From: an uncultured Pelagibacteraceae bacterium
GTDB lineage: Bacteria; Pseudomonadota; Alphaproteobacteria; Pelagibacterales; Pelagibacteraceae
Assembly (NCBI GenBank): GCA_902610315.1
Contig: CACLVA010000001.1
Span: 43,614-107,613, forward strand
Direction of reading: 5' to 3'
DNA: 64,000 nt
The translations under genes were made by a program, and so were the position numbers. Below are positions 1 through 9,441 of the stretch, in pieces (within the stretch, counting starts at the first letter, position 1; every line of letters starts with the position of its first letter). The notes under the pieces are model-generated. The model worked only from the letters and a program-made list of their open reading frames with translations, searched no databases and was not told the DNA's origin.

Positions 1-591
1 ATTAACATCGGGAGAATGTTGTGTGGATATAACTACTGATTTTACATTAGCTGGTTTTCCATCTTTATATTCTATAGTTATTTGACTTTTAGAGTCCGGT
101 TCAATATTTTTTAACTTACCGGATTTTCTATCTTCGGCCATTAACCTTAAAATCTTATGTGAATAATGTATTGGAGCTGGCATTAACACGTCAGTTTCAT
201 TGCATGCATATCCAAACATTATTCCTTGGTCTCCTGCTCCCTCATCTTTATTTCCAGAAGAGTCAACTCCCATAGCAATGTCTGATGATTGAGCGTGCAA
301 GTGACTTTCTATTTTTGTTGCTTCTTTATAAGTGAAGCCATCTTGATCATATCCTATATCTTTAATACAATTTCTAACTTTCTGAATTAAATCATCTTTA
401 TTTATATCAGGTCCTCTTACCTCACCAGCTAGGACAACTTTATTTGTTGTAGTTAAAGTTTCACATGCAACTCTAGACTGGGGCTCGGCGGCTAGGTAAG
501 TATCAACTACCATATCTGATATCCTATCACATACTTTATCTGGATGACCTTCTGATACAGACTCGCTTGTAAATAAATAGTTTTTTTTCAT
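1..591 (-). CDS. metK: S-adenosylmethionine synthetase (N-terminal part; gene runs off the left edge)
   Basis: Reverse translation gives [37 protein letters not shown]...[16 protein letters not shown], classic MetK motifs; not in the ORF track because it is truncated. Confidence 0.97.
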   Translation of the reverse strand, partial: MKKNYLFTSESVSEGHPDKVCDRISDMVVDTYLAAEPQSRVACETLTTTNKVVLAGEVRGPDINKDDLIQKVRNCIKDIGYDQDGFTYKEATKIESHLHAQSSDIAMGVDSSGNKDEGAGDQGIMFGYACNETDVLMPAPIHYSHKILRLMAEDRKSGKLKNIEPDSKSQITIEYKDGKPANVKSVVISTQHSPDVN

Positions 592-2108
592 TTTAATCTT
601 TTTAAAAAAAAAATTAAACTAATATAAAAAAATACTAAAAAAAAGAAAATCTTATTACCATAAATGCTAAAGAGCGTAGGAAATACCTTAGAAACAGAAT
701 TTATCTCAATGCTTCCCTTTTCAGTTGTGTTAAGCTTTTGATTAACTTTTCCATTTAGGCTTATATGGGCAGAAATTCCATTGTTGGCAACTCTTAAAAC
801 ATCTTTGCCCTCTTCGATTGATCTAAATATGGAATGATTAAAATGTTGAACAGGCCCTATGCTATTTCCAAACCAGCCATCTTCAGAAATATTTAGAATA
901 AAATCGTAGTTATTTGTGTTTTTATTTAATGCACCAGAAAATATGATTTCATAACAGATCAAAGGTAAAAATGATATTTCACCTACATTAAGAATATTTC
1001 TCTCAGTTGAAGAACTAAAAGATTTATACCCATAAGTTATTTTTTTAAGACCTAAGCTACTTAAAAAATTTTCAAAAGGTAGAAACTCCCCAAAAGGAAC
1101 AAGTTTATTTTTATTATATTTATCTTCTATTTCAAATTCCTTATTAAATATTGCCAATGAATTAAATATATTTTCTCCATCATCTAAAGTAATACCTAAA
1201 ATTACTTTTGAATTATCTGTTAATTGATTAGAAATTTCATTAAAATTATTATTTAATTTATTTATTTCCCCAATATTAGTTATACCTTCTGGAAAAATTA
1301 AGAGTAAATCTTTATCAAGTGGATAACTATTTTCAAAAAGTTCATTTATTTTGTTTTCTACAGGTTCGTCAATAAAAAACCTCTCTATATTAAACTTGGG
1401 CGAAACTAATTTTATTGATGGATAAATTATTTTTTTTTGTTTGTTTTCAACCTGCTCAATTTTATTAAATCCATAATAAACATTAAGTGACAAAATTAAC
1501 ACTGCCGATGATAAGATTATAAATTTTTCTAAAATTTTAATCTTGAATAAAATTATTATTGGTAAAGTATAGAAAGTAATAGCCAGTAGGTTGAGTGAGT
1601 AAGTTCCTATATAGCTAAGTATTTGTAAAGAGCTAATAAATTTTACTAAACTAAAAGAAATCAGATTCCACGGAAACCCACCAAAAATTGTTCCTCTTAA
1701 ATATTCCACTATAGATAACGTTAATGAAAAAATCAAAATTGAAATAAAATTCATTTTTATATTAAAAAATTTTAATAGGTAAGAAAATAACCCATAAAAA
1801 AACGATAATAAGAAAGGAATTAATATAATTGATAAAAATATTAAGTTCTCAAAATTTTGATCAAATTTGAGAGAATTTGAAATCCAATATAAATTGGTCA
1901 AGAAGTAACCAAATCCAAAAAACCATCCAACTAAAAAATTATTAAGAAGATTTCTATCGAGATTTATTACCAAAATATAAAATAAAAATGGAAAAGTAAA
2001 AAAATTTATAAAAAAAAAGTTATAAGGAGGTAAGCTAAATGAAGAGAGAAATCCTAAACTAAATAGAATTAAAATTATTAATGACTTCTTTTTTAGAATT
2101 ATTGCCAA
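588..2108 (-). CDS. lnt: Apolipoprotein N-acyltransferase
   Basis: Multi-TM N-terminus plus nitrilase-like domain ([24 protein letters not shown]). Confidence 0.93.
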   Translation of the reverse strand: MAIILKKKSLIILILFSLGFLSSFSLPPYNFFFINFFTFPFLFYILVINLDRNLLNNFLVGWFFGFGYFLTNLYWISNSLKFDQNFENLIFLSIILIPFLLSFFYGLFSYLLKFFNIKMNFISILIFSLTLSIVEYLRGTIFGGFPWNLISFSLVKFISSLQILSYIGTYSLNLLAITFYTLPIIILFKIKILEKFIILSSAVLILSLNVYYGFNKIEQVENKQKKIIYPSIKLVSPKFNIERFFIDEPVENKINELFENSYPLDKDLLLIFPEGITNIGEINKLNNNFNEISNQLTDNSKVILGITLDDGENIFNSLAIFNKEFEIEDKYNKNKLVPFGEFLPFENFLSSLGLKKITYGYKSFSSSTERNILNVGEISFLPLICYEIIFSGALNKNTNNYDFILNISEDGWFGNSIGPVQHFNHSIFRSIEEGKDVLRVANNGISAHISLNGKVNQKLNTTEKGSIEINSVSKVFPTLFSIYGNKIFFFLVFFYISLIFFLKRLK

Positions 2109-2109
2109 T

Positions 2110-2550
2110 TTAAAAATTAAGTTGTTTAAATATTAAATTTTCTTTTTTAGACATTTTTTGAAAATCTTTGTGTTTGATATGGTCATGGCCTCTTAGATGT
2201 AGGTACCCATGTATCCACATCTTATCTAATTCATAATCAAAAAATGATTTTTTGGATCTTTCATTGATTATTTCATAACTAATAGCTATGTCTCCAAGAT
2301 AGTTGTTACTTTTCAACTTTATGTTTAATGGAAATGACAAAACATCTGTTGGTCTATTAACTTTTCTAAATTTATTGTTTAATTTTTTCATTTTTAAACT
2401 ATTTGTTAAAAATACTGTAAACTCATTTATTTTTTTTGATGAATTTATGTAAGTATTAAATTTCCTTTGTTTTATCTTGAAGTAATTTTTTGGGTCTTTA
2501 ATTTTTTTTTTCCATTCTGGAAAATCAACAACAACATGAATTTTTATCAT
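2110..2550 (-). CDS. ybeY: Endoribonuclease YbeY / rRNA maturation factor
   Basis: RPTDVLSFP and HGYLHLRGHDH zinc motif; adjacent to PhoH-like gene. Confidence 0.95.
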   Translation of the reverse strand: MIKIHVVVDFPEWKKKIKDPKNYFKIKQRKFNTYINSSKKINEFTVFLTNSLKMKKLNNKFRKVNRPTDVLSFPLNIKLKSNNYLGDIAISYEIINERSKKSFFDYELDKMWIHGYLHLRGHDHIKHKDFQKMSKKENLIFKQLNF

Positions 2551-3545
2551 TTCTCAGAATTTAGATCAGAGTATGCTTTCACAATTTTAGATACTAATGG
2601 ATGTCTAACTACATCTGTGTGGTTAAAATCAATTACAGATATCTCATTTAAGTGTCCAAGTATTTCTTTGGATCTTCTTAGACCTGATAAAGATTTATTA
2701 GGCAAATCTATTTGTGATGGATCACCATTAATAACAATTTTTGAGTTTTCTCCGATTCTAGTTAAAAACATCTTGATTTGTGTATCGGTTGCATTTTGAG
2801 CCTCGTCTAAAATAGCAAAAGAATTTTTCAGTGTTCTGCCTCGCATGAATGCTAAAGGTGCTATTTCTATATCCCCAATTTCAATACGTTTTTGAATTTT
2901 TTCAAAATCCAAAAGATCATAAAGTGCATCATATAAAGGCCGTAAATATGGATCTACTTTTTCCCTCATATCTCCTGGCAAAAAACCTAATCTTTCTCCA
3001 GCTTCAACAGCGGGTCTTGATAAAATTATCCGCTCTATTTTTTTATCTAAAAGCATTGTTAAAGCTACTGCTACTGCTAAATAAGTTTTGCCTGTTCCAG
3101 CAGGTCCAGAAGATATTATAATTTCGCTATCTCTTAGTGCTCTAACGTATTTTTTTTGTTTTTCAGATCTTGGTATTACTGATTTTTTTGGTGTTTTAAT
3201 TATATATTCAATTTTATCTGTTTTTTCTTCAATCATAAATTTATTTACTGAAGATGTAATATCTTTTTTTTCAATTGCCCAATTATTTATAAATTGGTCA
3301 AATAGAAAAACAATTGCATTTTTTACAATTTCATTTTTTTTAGGTGTGCTTTTTACTAGTATTGAATTGCCACGAGAATAGATATTAGTTTCCGTAATTT
3401 TTTCTAGCTCTTTAAGATTATTGTTAAATTCACCAACAATACCCATCAATATATCATTATTTTTAAAGATAATACTTAAGGTGTTATTTTCTGAGTAAAC
3501 AAATTTTAGATCATCTACAGCTTTTTTATACGAAACGTTATTCAA
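2547..3545 (-). CDS. ybeZ: PhoH-like ATPase (YbeZ)
   Basis: GPAGTGKTYLAVA Walker A, LSRPAVEAGERLGFLPGD, DEAQN. Confidence 0.95.
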   Translation of the reverse strand: MNNVSYKKAVDDLKFVYSENNTLSIIFKNNDILMGIVGEFNNNLKELEKITETNIYSRGNSILVKSTPKKNEIVKNAIVFLFDQFINNWAIEKKDITSSVNKFMIEEKTDKIEYIIKTPKKSVIPRSEKQKKYVRALRDSEIIISSGPAGTGKTYLAVAVALTMLLDKKIERIILSRPAVEAGERLGFLPGDMREKVDPYLRPLYDALYDLLDFEKIQKRIEIGDIEIAPLAFMRGRTLKNSFAILDEAQNATDTQIKMFLTRIGENSKIVINGDPSQIDLPNKSLSGLRRSKEILGHLNEISVIDFNHTDVVRHPLVSKIVKAYSDLNSEK

Positions 3546-3546
3546 T

Positions 3547-4881
3547 TTAAGCTGCTCTCATGTTTTTTTTTTCATCTATTTTTCCAAATAAAGTATTTCG
3601 ATTAGTTTTTGATATTTTAATATCAACTAATTTTCCAATATATTTTTTAGCTCCCTCAAATATAACAGAATTTAAAAAAGCATTTCTTCCAAAATATTTG
3701 TCTTGATTTCTCAATTTGTTTTCAACTAAAACCTCAATAGATTTGCCTATTAGAGATTGGTTTTTTTTTATTTGATAATCCTCTAATAACTCTTGAATAT
3801 TAATTAAACGTTCTTTTGCAATTTCTTTATCTATAGGCTTTAGCCTTGATGCTGGTGTTCCTGGTCTAGGGCTGAATATAAAAGAATAAGAATTTATAAA
3901 CTTGATATTTTTTACTAGCTCCATTGTATCATTAAAGTCAGAGTCCATTTCGCCCGGATAACCTATAATAAAATCACTTGAAAATTCTACATCATTATTT
4001 ATTTCTTTTATCATTCTATGTATTTCTAAATATTTTTCTACTTTGTGATTTCTGTTCATTAATTTTAATATTTTATCAGAACCACTTTGGATAGGCAAAT
4101 GAACGAAGGGCATCAATTTTTTTGAACTAGAATAACATTTTATCAAGTCTTCAGTCATATCTCTTGGATGTGATGTTGTGTATCTAATTCTTTTTAACTC
4201 TGTTATTTTATCCAGTTCTAATATTAAATTAGATAATTTATAAATTTTATCCCCATCTTTGTATAAATATGCATTAACGTTTTGTCCCAACAAAGTTAAT
4301 TCTTTCGCACCATTTTTTATTAAACTTTCAGCTTCTTTAATTATTTTTTCAAAAGGTCTGGAAAACTCTGGTCCTCTAGTATAAGGCACTACACAAAAGT
4401 TACAAAATTTGTCACACCCTTCCTGTATTGTTAAAAATGAAGATACGTTGCTATCATTGTTCCTTATTTTGTCTAGATAATTGAATTTTTCTTCAGTATC
4501 AAATTCGGTTAGTTCTCTTTTGTTTTTAAAATTAAAATTTTCAATAATTCTATTTATTTTGTGATATGATTGAGGTCCAATAATTATATCAATATAAGGT
4601 TCCCTTTTTACCATTTCTCCACTTTCAGCTTGTGCAACACATCCTGCTACAATCACAATTGGTTTTTTTTTATTTTTATAGTTTTTTCGAACTCTTCCTA
4701 TTTCATCGAAAACTTTTTCTTTTGACTTATCTCTTATGTGGCAGGTGTTTAATAAATAACAGTCAGCGTTTAAGTGGTCATTTGTTTTAATATAACCAAT
4801 ATTTCTTACAGTGTCATAAATACGATTTGTATCATATTCATTCATTTGACATCCAAAAGTTTTAATGAAAATTTTTTTCAC
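3547..4881 (-). CDS. miaB: tRNA-2-methylthio-N6-dimethylallyladenosine synthase
   Basis: TFGCQMNEYDT; radical SAM CDKFCNFCVVPYTRG; TRAM domain C-terminus. Confidence 0.96.
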   Translation of the reverse strand: MKKIFIKTFGCQMNEYDTNRIYDTVRNIGYIKTNDHLNADCYLLNTCHIRDKSKEKVFDEIGRVRKNYKNKKKPIVIVAGCVAQAESGEMVKREPYIDIIIGPQSYHKINRIIENFNFKNKRELTEFDTEEKFNYLDKIRNNDSNVSSFLTIQEGCDKFCNFCVVPYTRGPEFSRPFEKIIKEAESLIKNGAKELTLLGQNVNAYLYKDGDKIYKLSNLILELDKITELKRIRYTTSHPRDMTEDLIKCYSSSKKLMPFVHLPIQSGSDKILKLMNRNHKVEKYLEIHRMIKEINNDVEFSSDFIIGYPGEMDSDFNDTMELVKNIKFINSYSFIFSPRPGTPASRLKPIDKEIAKERLINIQELLEDYQIKKNQSLIGKSIEVLVENKLRNQDKYFGRNAFLNSVIFEGAKKYIGKLVDIKISKTNRNTLFGKIDEKKNMRAA

Positions 4882-4883
4882 AA

Positions 4884-5309
4884 TTAATCAGATTTATCTT
4901 TAACACAATAAAGTTCTAATTTTGAGTCTACTAGTTTGTATCCATGTTTTTCAGCAATTTTTTTTTGAATGCTTTCAATTTCATCGCTTGTAAATTCAAT
5001 TATATTTCCAGTTTTTATATCAATTAGATGGTTATGATCATCATTTAACTCATACCTTGCCTTTCCATCTTTAAAATCATGTTTCATTAAAATACCTGAC
5101 TCTTCAAATAATTTCACTGTTCTATAAACTGTTGCAATACTTATTTTGTTATCAATATCTGAAACACGTTTATAAAGCTCATCTACATCTGGGTGGTCTG
5201 ACTCTCCATAGTTTTTTTTGGACTCAGATATAACTCTAGCTATGGTTTTTCTCTGTTCAGTTAATTTAACACCTTTCGCTAAGCATTTTTGCTCAATTGT
5301 ATCTGTCAT
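4884..5309 (-). CDS. fur: Fur-family transcriptional regulator (Fur or Mur)
   Basis: LTEQRKTIARV, ISIATVYRTVKLFEESGI, DHNHLIDIKTGNIIEF. Confidence 0.93.
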   Translation of the reverse strand: MTDTIEQKCLAKGVKLTEQRKTIARVISESKKNYGESDHPDVDELYKRVSDIDNKISIATVYRTVKLFEESGILMKHDFKDGKARYELNDDHNHLIDIKTGNIIEFTSDEIESIQKKIAEKHGYKLVDSKLELYCVKDKSD

Positions 5310-5318
5310 AATATTATT

Positions 5319-5711
5319 TTAACTCATATAAAGCGGTTTAATCAAATTTTTTATTAATTTGCCTTTTTTTAATAAGTTTAAAACTCCTAAATAATCTAAT
5401 TTTTCAACATCTTTTGAGGAAAATCCGTATATTTTAAATTTATATATTAAATTTAGAGCTTTTAAAGTTGATATAGAAGTTCTTATACTTGAATATTTGC
5501 CAGGTCCTAAATTTACCAAGACTTTATCTACAGTATTAAAACTTATCATCTTTTTATCCAAAAATTTAAACAAAAGTAAAGCAAATTTATCAAAATTTTT
5601 CCTACTGTTTTCATAACCATTAGTATAGATTTTACTTTCATCTATGATTTTGAAAATAATTTTTTCGTTTGCAGCATCAACTATTAGATATTTTTTGATT
5701 TTTTTTTTCAT
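5319..5711 (-). CDS. tsaB: tRNA threonylcarbamoyladenosine biosynthesis protein TsaB-like (short)
   Basis: NLGPGKYSSIRTSISTLKAL matches TsaB G-P-G-S-F-T-G-L-R-I region; position in the miaB/fur cluster. Confidence 0.75.
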   Translation of the reverse strand: MKKKIKKYLIVDAANEKIIFKIIDESKIYTNGYENSRKNFDKFALLLFKFLDKKMISFNTVDKVLVNLGPGKYSSIRTSISTLKALNLIYKFKIYGFSSKDVEKLDYLGVLNLLKKGKLIKNLIKPLYMS

Positions 5712-6702
5712 ACATGGTTCAGCTATTGCTGAGAAAGAGATTAAGTATTTTTCGGATGATCATGGTGTTGTATCAATTATGTATCATAGATTTGATGAAA
5801 ATAAATATCCTTCTACAAATATTAAAGTAGATATTTTCAAAAAGCAACTCGAACTAATTGAAGAAAGTAACATTGAATATTATGACCCTGGTAAATTTAA
5901 TAATGAATTTTATAATCCAAAAAAAAATCACAAAATTTTAATCACTATTGATGATGCTTTTTCCTCATTTTACGAAAATGCTTGGCCAATACTAAAAAAT
6001 AAAAAAATACCATTTATCTTATTTGTTTCTACTGAGCCAGTTGGGAAATCAGGATACATGAACTGGGAACAAATTAAAGAAATATCAAGTTATGAATTTG
6101 CATATATAGGTAATCACTCTCATTCTCATGAATATTTATTAGAATTTTCATATATTGAATTTGAGAAAGATATAAAAAATTCTATAAAAATATTTAAGGA
6201 AAAATTAGGTTACAATCCAATTTTTTTCTCTTACCCCTTCGGAGAATATAATTTAAAACAAACAAAATTTATTGAAAGTAATTTTAAATATGGTTTTGGA
6301 CAACATTCTGGGGTGATTGACTCAACTAAAAATCGGTTTGAACTTCCTAGATTCCCAATAAATGAGAAATATGGTGATTTAGAAAGATTTAAGTTTATTT
6401 TAAATTTATTCCCAATTCCCTACAAGAGTCTAAAACCAAAAGATAAATTTGTGAGTAAAGAACAGAATCCACCAACTGTAGAAATAAATTTTTTTGATGA
6501 ACAAAAAAATATCAAAAATATTAATTGTTTTTCAAATGAAGGTAATCAATGGAGAAATCCAATTATGGAATTTAAAAAAAATGCTTTGGAAATTAATTTC
6601 AGAGAAAAATTTACGTTTAGAAGAGGTAGAGTAAATTGTTCTGTTAAAGATGGGGATATTTGGAGATGGCTAGGAATTCAAATGTCTGTTGAAATAGATT
6701 AG
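5644..6702 (+). CDS. Polysaccharide deacetylase family protein, exported, with C-terminal extension
   Basis: VSIMYHRFDENKYPST, ITIDDAFSSFYE, IGNHSHSHEYL, FSYPFGEYN; N-terminus looks like a signal peptide (FFFIHGSAIAEKE). Confidence 0.8.
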   Translation: MILKIIFSFAASTIRYFLIFFFIHGSAIAEKEIKYFSDDHGVVSIMYHRFDENKYPSTNIKVDIFKKQLELIEESNIEYYDPGKFNNEFYNPKKNHKILITIDDAFSSFYENAWPILKNKKIPFILFVSTEPVGKSGYMNWEQIKEISSYEFAYIGNHSHSHEYLLEFSYIEFEKDIKNSIKIFKEKLGYNPIFFSYPFGEYNLKQTKFIESNFKYGFGQHSGVIDSTKNRFELPRFPINEKYGDLERFKFILNLFPIPYKSLKPKDKFVSKEQNPPTVEINFFDEQKNIKNINCFSNEGNQWRNPIMEFKKNALEINFREKFTFRRGRVNCSVKDGDIWRWLGIQMSVEID

Positions 6703-7856
6703 ATTAAATTTTTATATTTTACGCTTAATGGCATAAGTTTGACGTCATCAAAATCTTTTAAAGAATTTTGGTTTATGATCTGTTTTAATATTTTCGTATA
6801 TTCTTTTCCTGTTTCGGCGTAATTATCTAATTGATCGGCTAATAATAAACTATCAAGCTTTTCATTGTCATCTCTTAACTGTGCTCTTAATTGTCTAAAA
6901 TTTTTGTAACTAGAGTGAGTGTTTAAGTTTCTTTGATAAGCTCTCACAGAAGCTTTTAAAACTTTAAACTTCATAACTTTATGCTTTGTATCACTTTCAG
7001 CTCCTGCAGGCTTTATGCCATCACCTGACCAAGTCCACTGTCCAAACAATGCATTTCCTTCTAAAGCAAATCTCGAAGTTCCCCATCCTGTTTCTTTTGC
7101 AGCCTGGGCAATTGCTAAGGAAACAGGCACAATATCCATACGAACCTTTAATGTAGGTATGTCTTTATTTAGGACACCGTATTGTTTGAATTTTCGGTTT
7201 AACCAATTAATTTCTTTTTTAGAGTTTTTATTCTTATTAAGAATACTAAATAATCTTTTTCTATCTATTAGAATTAAACTATTTTCCTCTAAAATTAATG
7301 GTAAAATTATCTGGATAAACAAATTTTTTCTTTTTTTAGAACTTTCGATTTGTTTAATTTCATTAGGTAAAAGTGAGAGCCTTATTGGTTTAACTTTTTT
7401 ATTTTTTCTGACTTCACTAAGTGAATAATCTGTATCTTTAAATAATTGTTCTATAGTTGATGCACTTAATCTTACTGTGTCTTGTGGTATTTCCTCAAAT
7501 TTAAAAACATCCTCTAAAATATTGGATAAATCAAGTCCCTCATCAATTTTTGATTTATTTTCAATATCACCACCTTCAAGAACTTTTTTGAATTTTTTAT
7601 TCGATTCATTTATCTTCAGATTTTTTGCTATTTTGGGTTCAAATTCAGAAAATATTGGTGCAATGAAAGCTATCATAATGATTATAAAACTTGATAGCCC
7701 AGTCAAGTAAAGCGTTCTAAATTTTTCAAATCCAATATTGAAGGAGTTCTTCTTTTTTAAAACTATTCCTTGTGACGATAAAAACTTTTGCAACTTAAGA
7801 AATTGAGTTGGATTAAAATTTTTTTTAGTTAATTTATTTATGAAAATTTTTTTCAA
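6699..7856 (-). CDS. Bax-like N-acetylglucosaminidase-family membrane protein; TTG start proposed at 7856 instead of the listed 7952
   Basis: VPVSLAIAQAAKETGWGTSRFALEGNALFGQWTW glucosaminidase motif; residues before 7856 lie inside nfuA in another frame; TTG overlaps the nfuA TGA as TTGA. Confidence 0.75.
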   Translation of the reverse strand: MKKIFINKLTKKNFNPTQFLKLQKFLSSQGIVLKKKNSFNIGFEKFRTLYLTGLSSFIIIMIAFIAPIFSEFEPKIAKNLKINESNKKFKKVLEGGDIENKSKIDEGLDLSNILEDVFKFEEIPQDTVRLSASTIEQLFKDTDYSLSEVRKNKKVKPIRLSLLPNEIKQIESSKKRKNLFIQIILPLILEENSLILIDRKRLFSILNKNKNSKKEINWLNRKFKQYGVLNKDIPTLKVRMDIVPVSLAIAQAAKETGWGTSRFALEGNALFGQWTWSGDGIKPAGAESDTKHKVMKFKVLKASVRAYQRNLNTHSSYKNFRQLRAQLRDDNEKLDSLLLADQLDNYAETGKEYTKILKQIINQNSLKDFDDVKLMPLSVKYKNLI

Positions 7857-8392
7857 ATAGCCTCTACTTCCCGTACTTCTGGAATGTAATGACATAGTAA
7901 ATTTTGAACTCCTTGTTTCAAGGTTAAAGCTGCACTTGGACAACCTGAACATGCACCTTGGAGTTCTACTCTTACTATTCCGTCTTTAAATTCTTTAAAT
8001 TTAATATCACCACCATCTCTAGCTACTGCGGGTCTAATTTTTGTTTCTAATATTTTTATAATTTGACCCTCTACAGTTGATGTATCTATTTCTGATGTGT
8101 TCTCTATGTTTGATATAACGCTCTCATTTCCATTGGAAAAATAATCATTAATAAAAGATATAATTATATGTTTCAAATCTTCCCACTCATGCTCATTATG
8201 TTTGTTAACAGAAATAAAATTGTCTGAGAGAAAAACACCTTTGACCCCATCAATTGAAAGAATATTTCTTATCAATTCATTATTTGTTTTACTAATTTCA
8301 ACTATCTCTACCGGTCCAATTAATGATACACTTTTCCCAGGAAGGAATTTCAATGAATTCGGGTTAGGAGTTACTTCTGTTTGCACGAACAT
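7853..8392 (-). CDS. NifU-family Fe-S scaffold (Nfu, N-terminal Nfu_N plus NifU C-terminal domain)
   Basis: FVQTEVTPNPNSLKFLPG; RPAVARDGGDIKF; GACSGCPSAALTLKQGV CxxC. Confidence 0.95.
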   Translation of the reverse strand: MFVQTEVTPNPNSLKFLPGKSVSLIGPVEIVEISKTNNELIRNILSIDGVKGVFLSDNFISVNKHNEHEWEDLKHIIISFINDYFSNGNESVISNIENTSEIDTSTVEGQIIKILETKIRPAVARDGGDIKFKEFKDGIVRVELQGACSGCPSAALTLKQGVQNLLCHYIPEVREVEAI

Positions 8393-8438
8393 TCTTTAAA
8401 TATAGGTATAAGATCGATTTTTTTAAAGTAAATAATAC

Positions 8439-9440
8439 TCAAAAACCAAATTTTTTCTTAATATCTTTTAATTTTTTTGATGATAATTCGTAAGCTTTTT
8501 CACCTCCGTCTTTCAAAACTTGGTCAATATATGAGGAATCTTGGTTTAATTTTCTAATCTCTTTTGAAATTGGTGAAATTTTATCAACAATCACATTTGA
8601 TAATTTTTCCTTAAAAAAAGAAAAGTTTTTGTCTTTAAACTCATTAAACAAATCGTCAACTTTTTTTTCAGATAAGCTTGAATAAATTCCAATTAAATTT
8701 TCAATTTCAGGTCGAGATTTAAGATTGTTCATGTTTGTTGGGAAAGGACTAGTATCTGTTTTTGCTTTTTTAATTTTATTAATTATTTCTGAATCTGTAT
8801 CAGTCAAGTTAATTCTGCTTAATTCGGATGGGTCTGATTTACTCATTTTCTTTTTTCCATCTTTTAAGCTCATAATTCTTGCAAAATCTTTCTGAATTAA
8901 TGGCTCAGGAATTTTAAAAAAATTAGGTGCCTCAAAATCTGTGTTAAATTTCTTTGAGATATCTCTAGCCAATTCTAAATGCTGCTTTTGATCCTCACCC
9001 ACAGGTACGTGAGTTGCATCATATAAAAGAATATCTGCAGCCATCAAGACAGGATAAATATAGAGACCAACGCTTGCCTTTTCTTTGTCTTTTCCGGCCT
9101 TTTCTTTAAATTGAGTCATTCTGTTTAACCAACCCATTCTAGCAACACAACTTAATAGCCAAGAAACTTCTGAATGAGCCGACACAGATGATTGATTAAA
9201 AATTATACTTTTTTTCGGATTAATGCCACATGCTAAAAAAGTTGCAGCAGTTTCTCTGATATTTTGTTTCAAAATTTCTGGATCTTGTTTTACCGTAACA
9301 GCATGTAGATCGACTACACAAAATATACACTCATTATTTTGATTTTGTAGATCTACAAAGTTTTTAATCGCACCGATATAATTACCCAAATGTAGATTAC
9401 CAGTAGGCTGAACACCTGAAAAAATTTTTTTAACTCCCAT
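8439..9440 (-). CDS. trpS: Tryptophanyl-tRNA synthetase
   Basis: FSGVQPTGNLHLGNYIGAI; KKKMSKSDPS. Confidence 0.97.
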   Translation of the reverse strand: MGVKKIFSGVQPTGNLHLGNYIGAIKNFVDLQNQNNECIFCVVDLHAVTVKQDPEILKQNIRETAATFLACGINPKKSIIFNQSSVSAHSEVSWLLSCVARMGWLNRMTQFKEKAGKDKEKASVGLYIYPVLMAADILLYDATHVPVGEDQKQHLELARDISKKFNTDFEAPNFFKIPEPLIQKDFARIMSLKDGKKKMSKSDPSELSRINLTDTDSEIINKIKKAKTDTSPFPTNMNNLKSRPEIENLIGIYSSLSEKKVDDLFNEFKDKNFSFFKEKLSNVIVDKISPISKEIRKLNQDSSYIDQVLKDGGEKAYELSSKKLKDIKKKFGF

Positions 9441-9441
9441 A

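Noticed and set aside
2467-3381. Plus-strand ORFs (110, 90 and 97 aa) over ybeY/phoH
   Set aside because: Antisense to strongly conserved genes; compositionally artefactual
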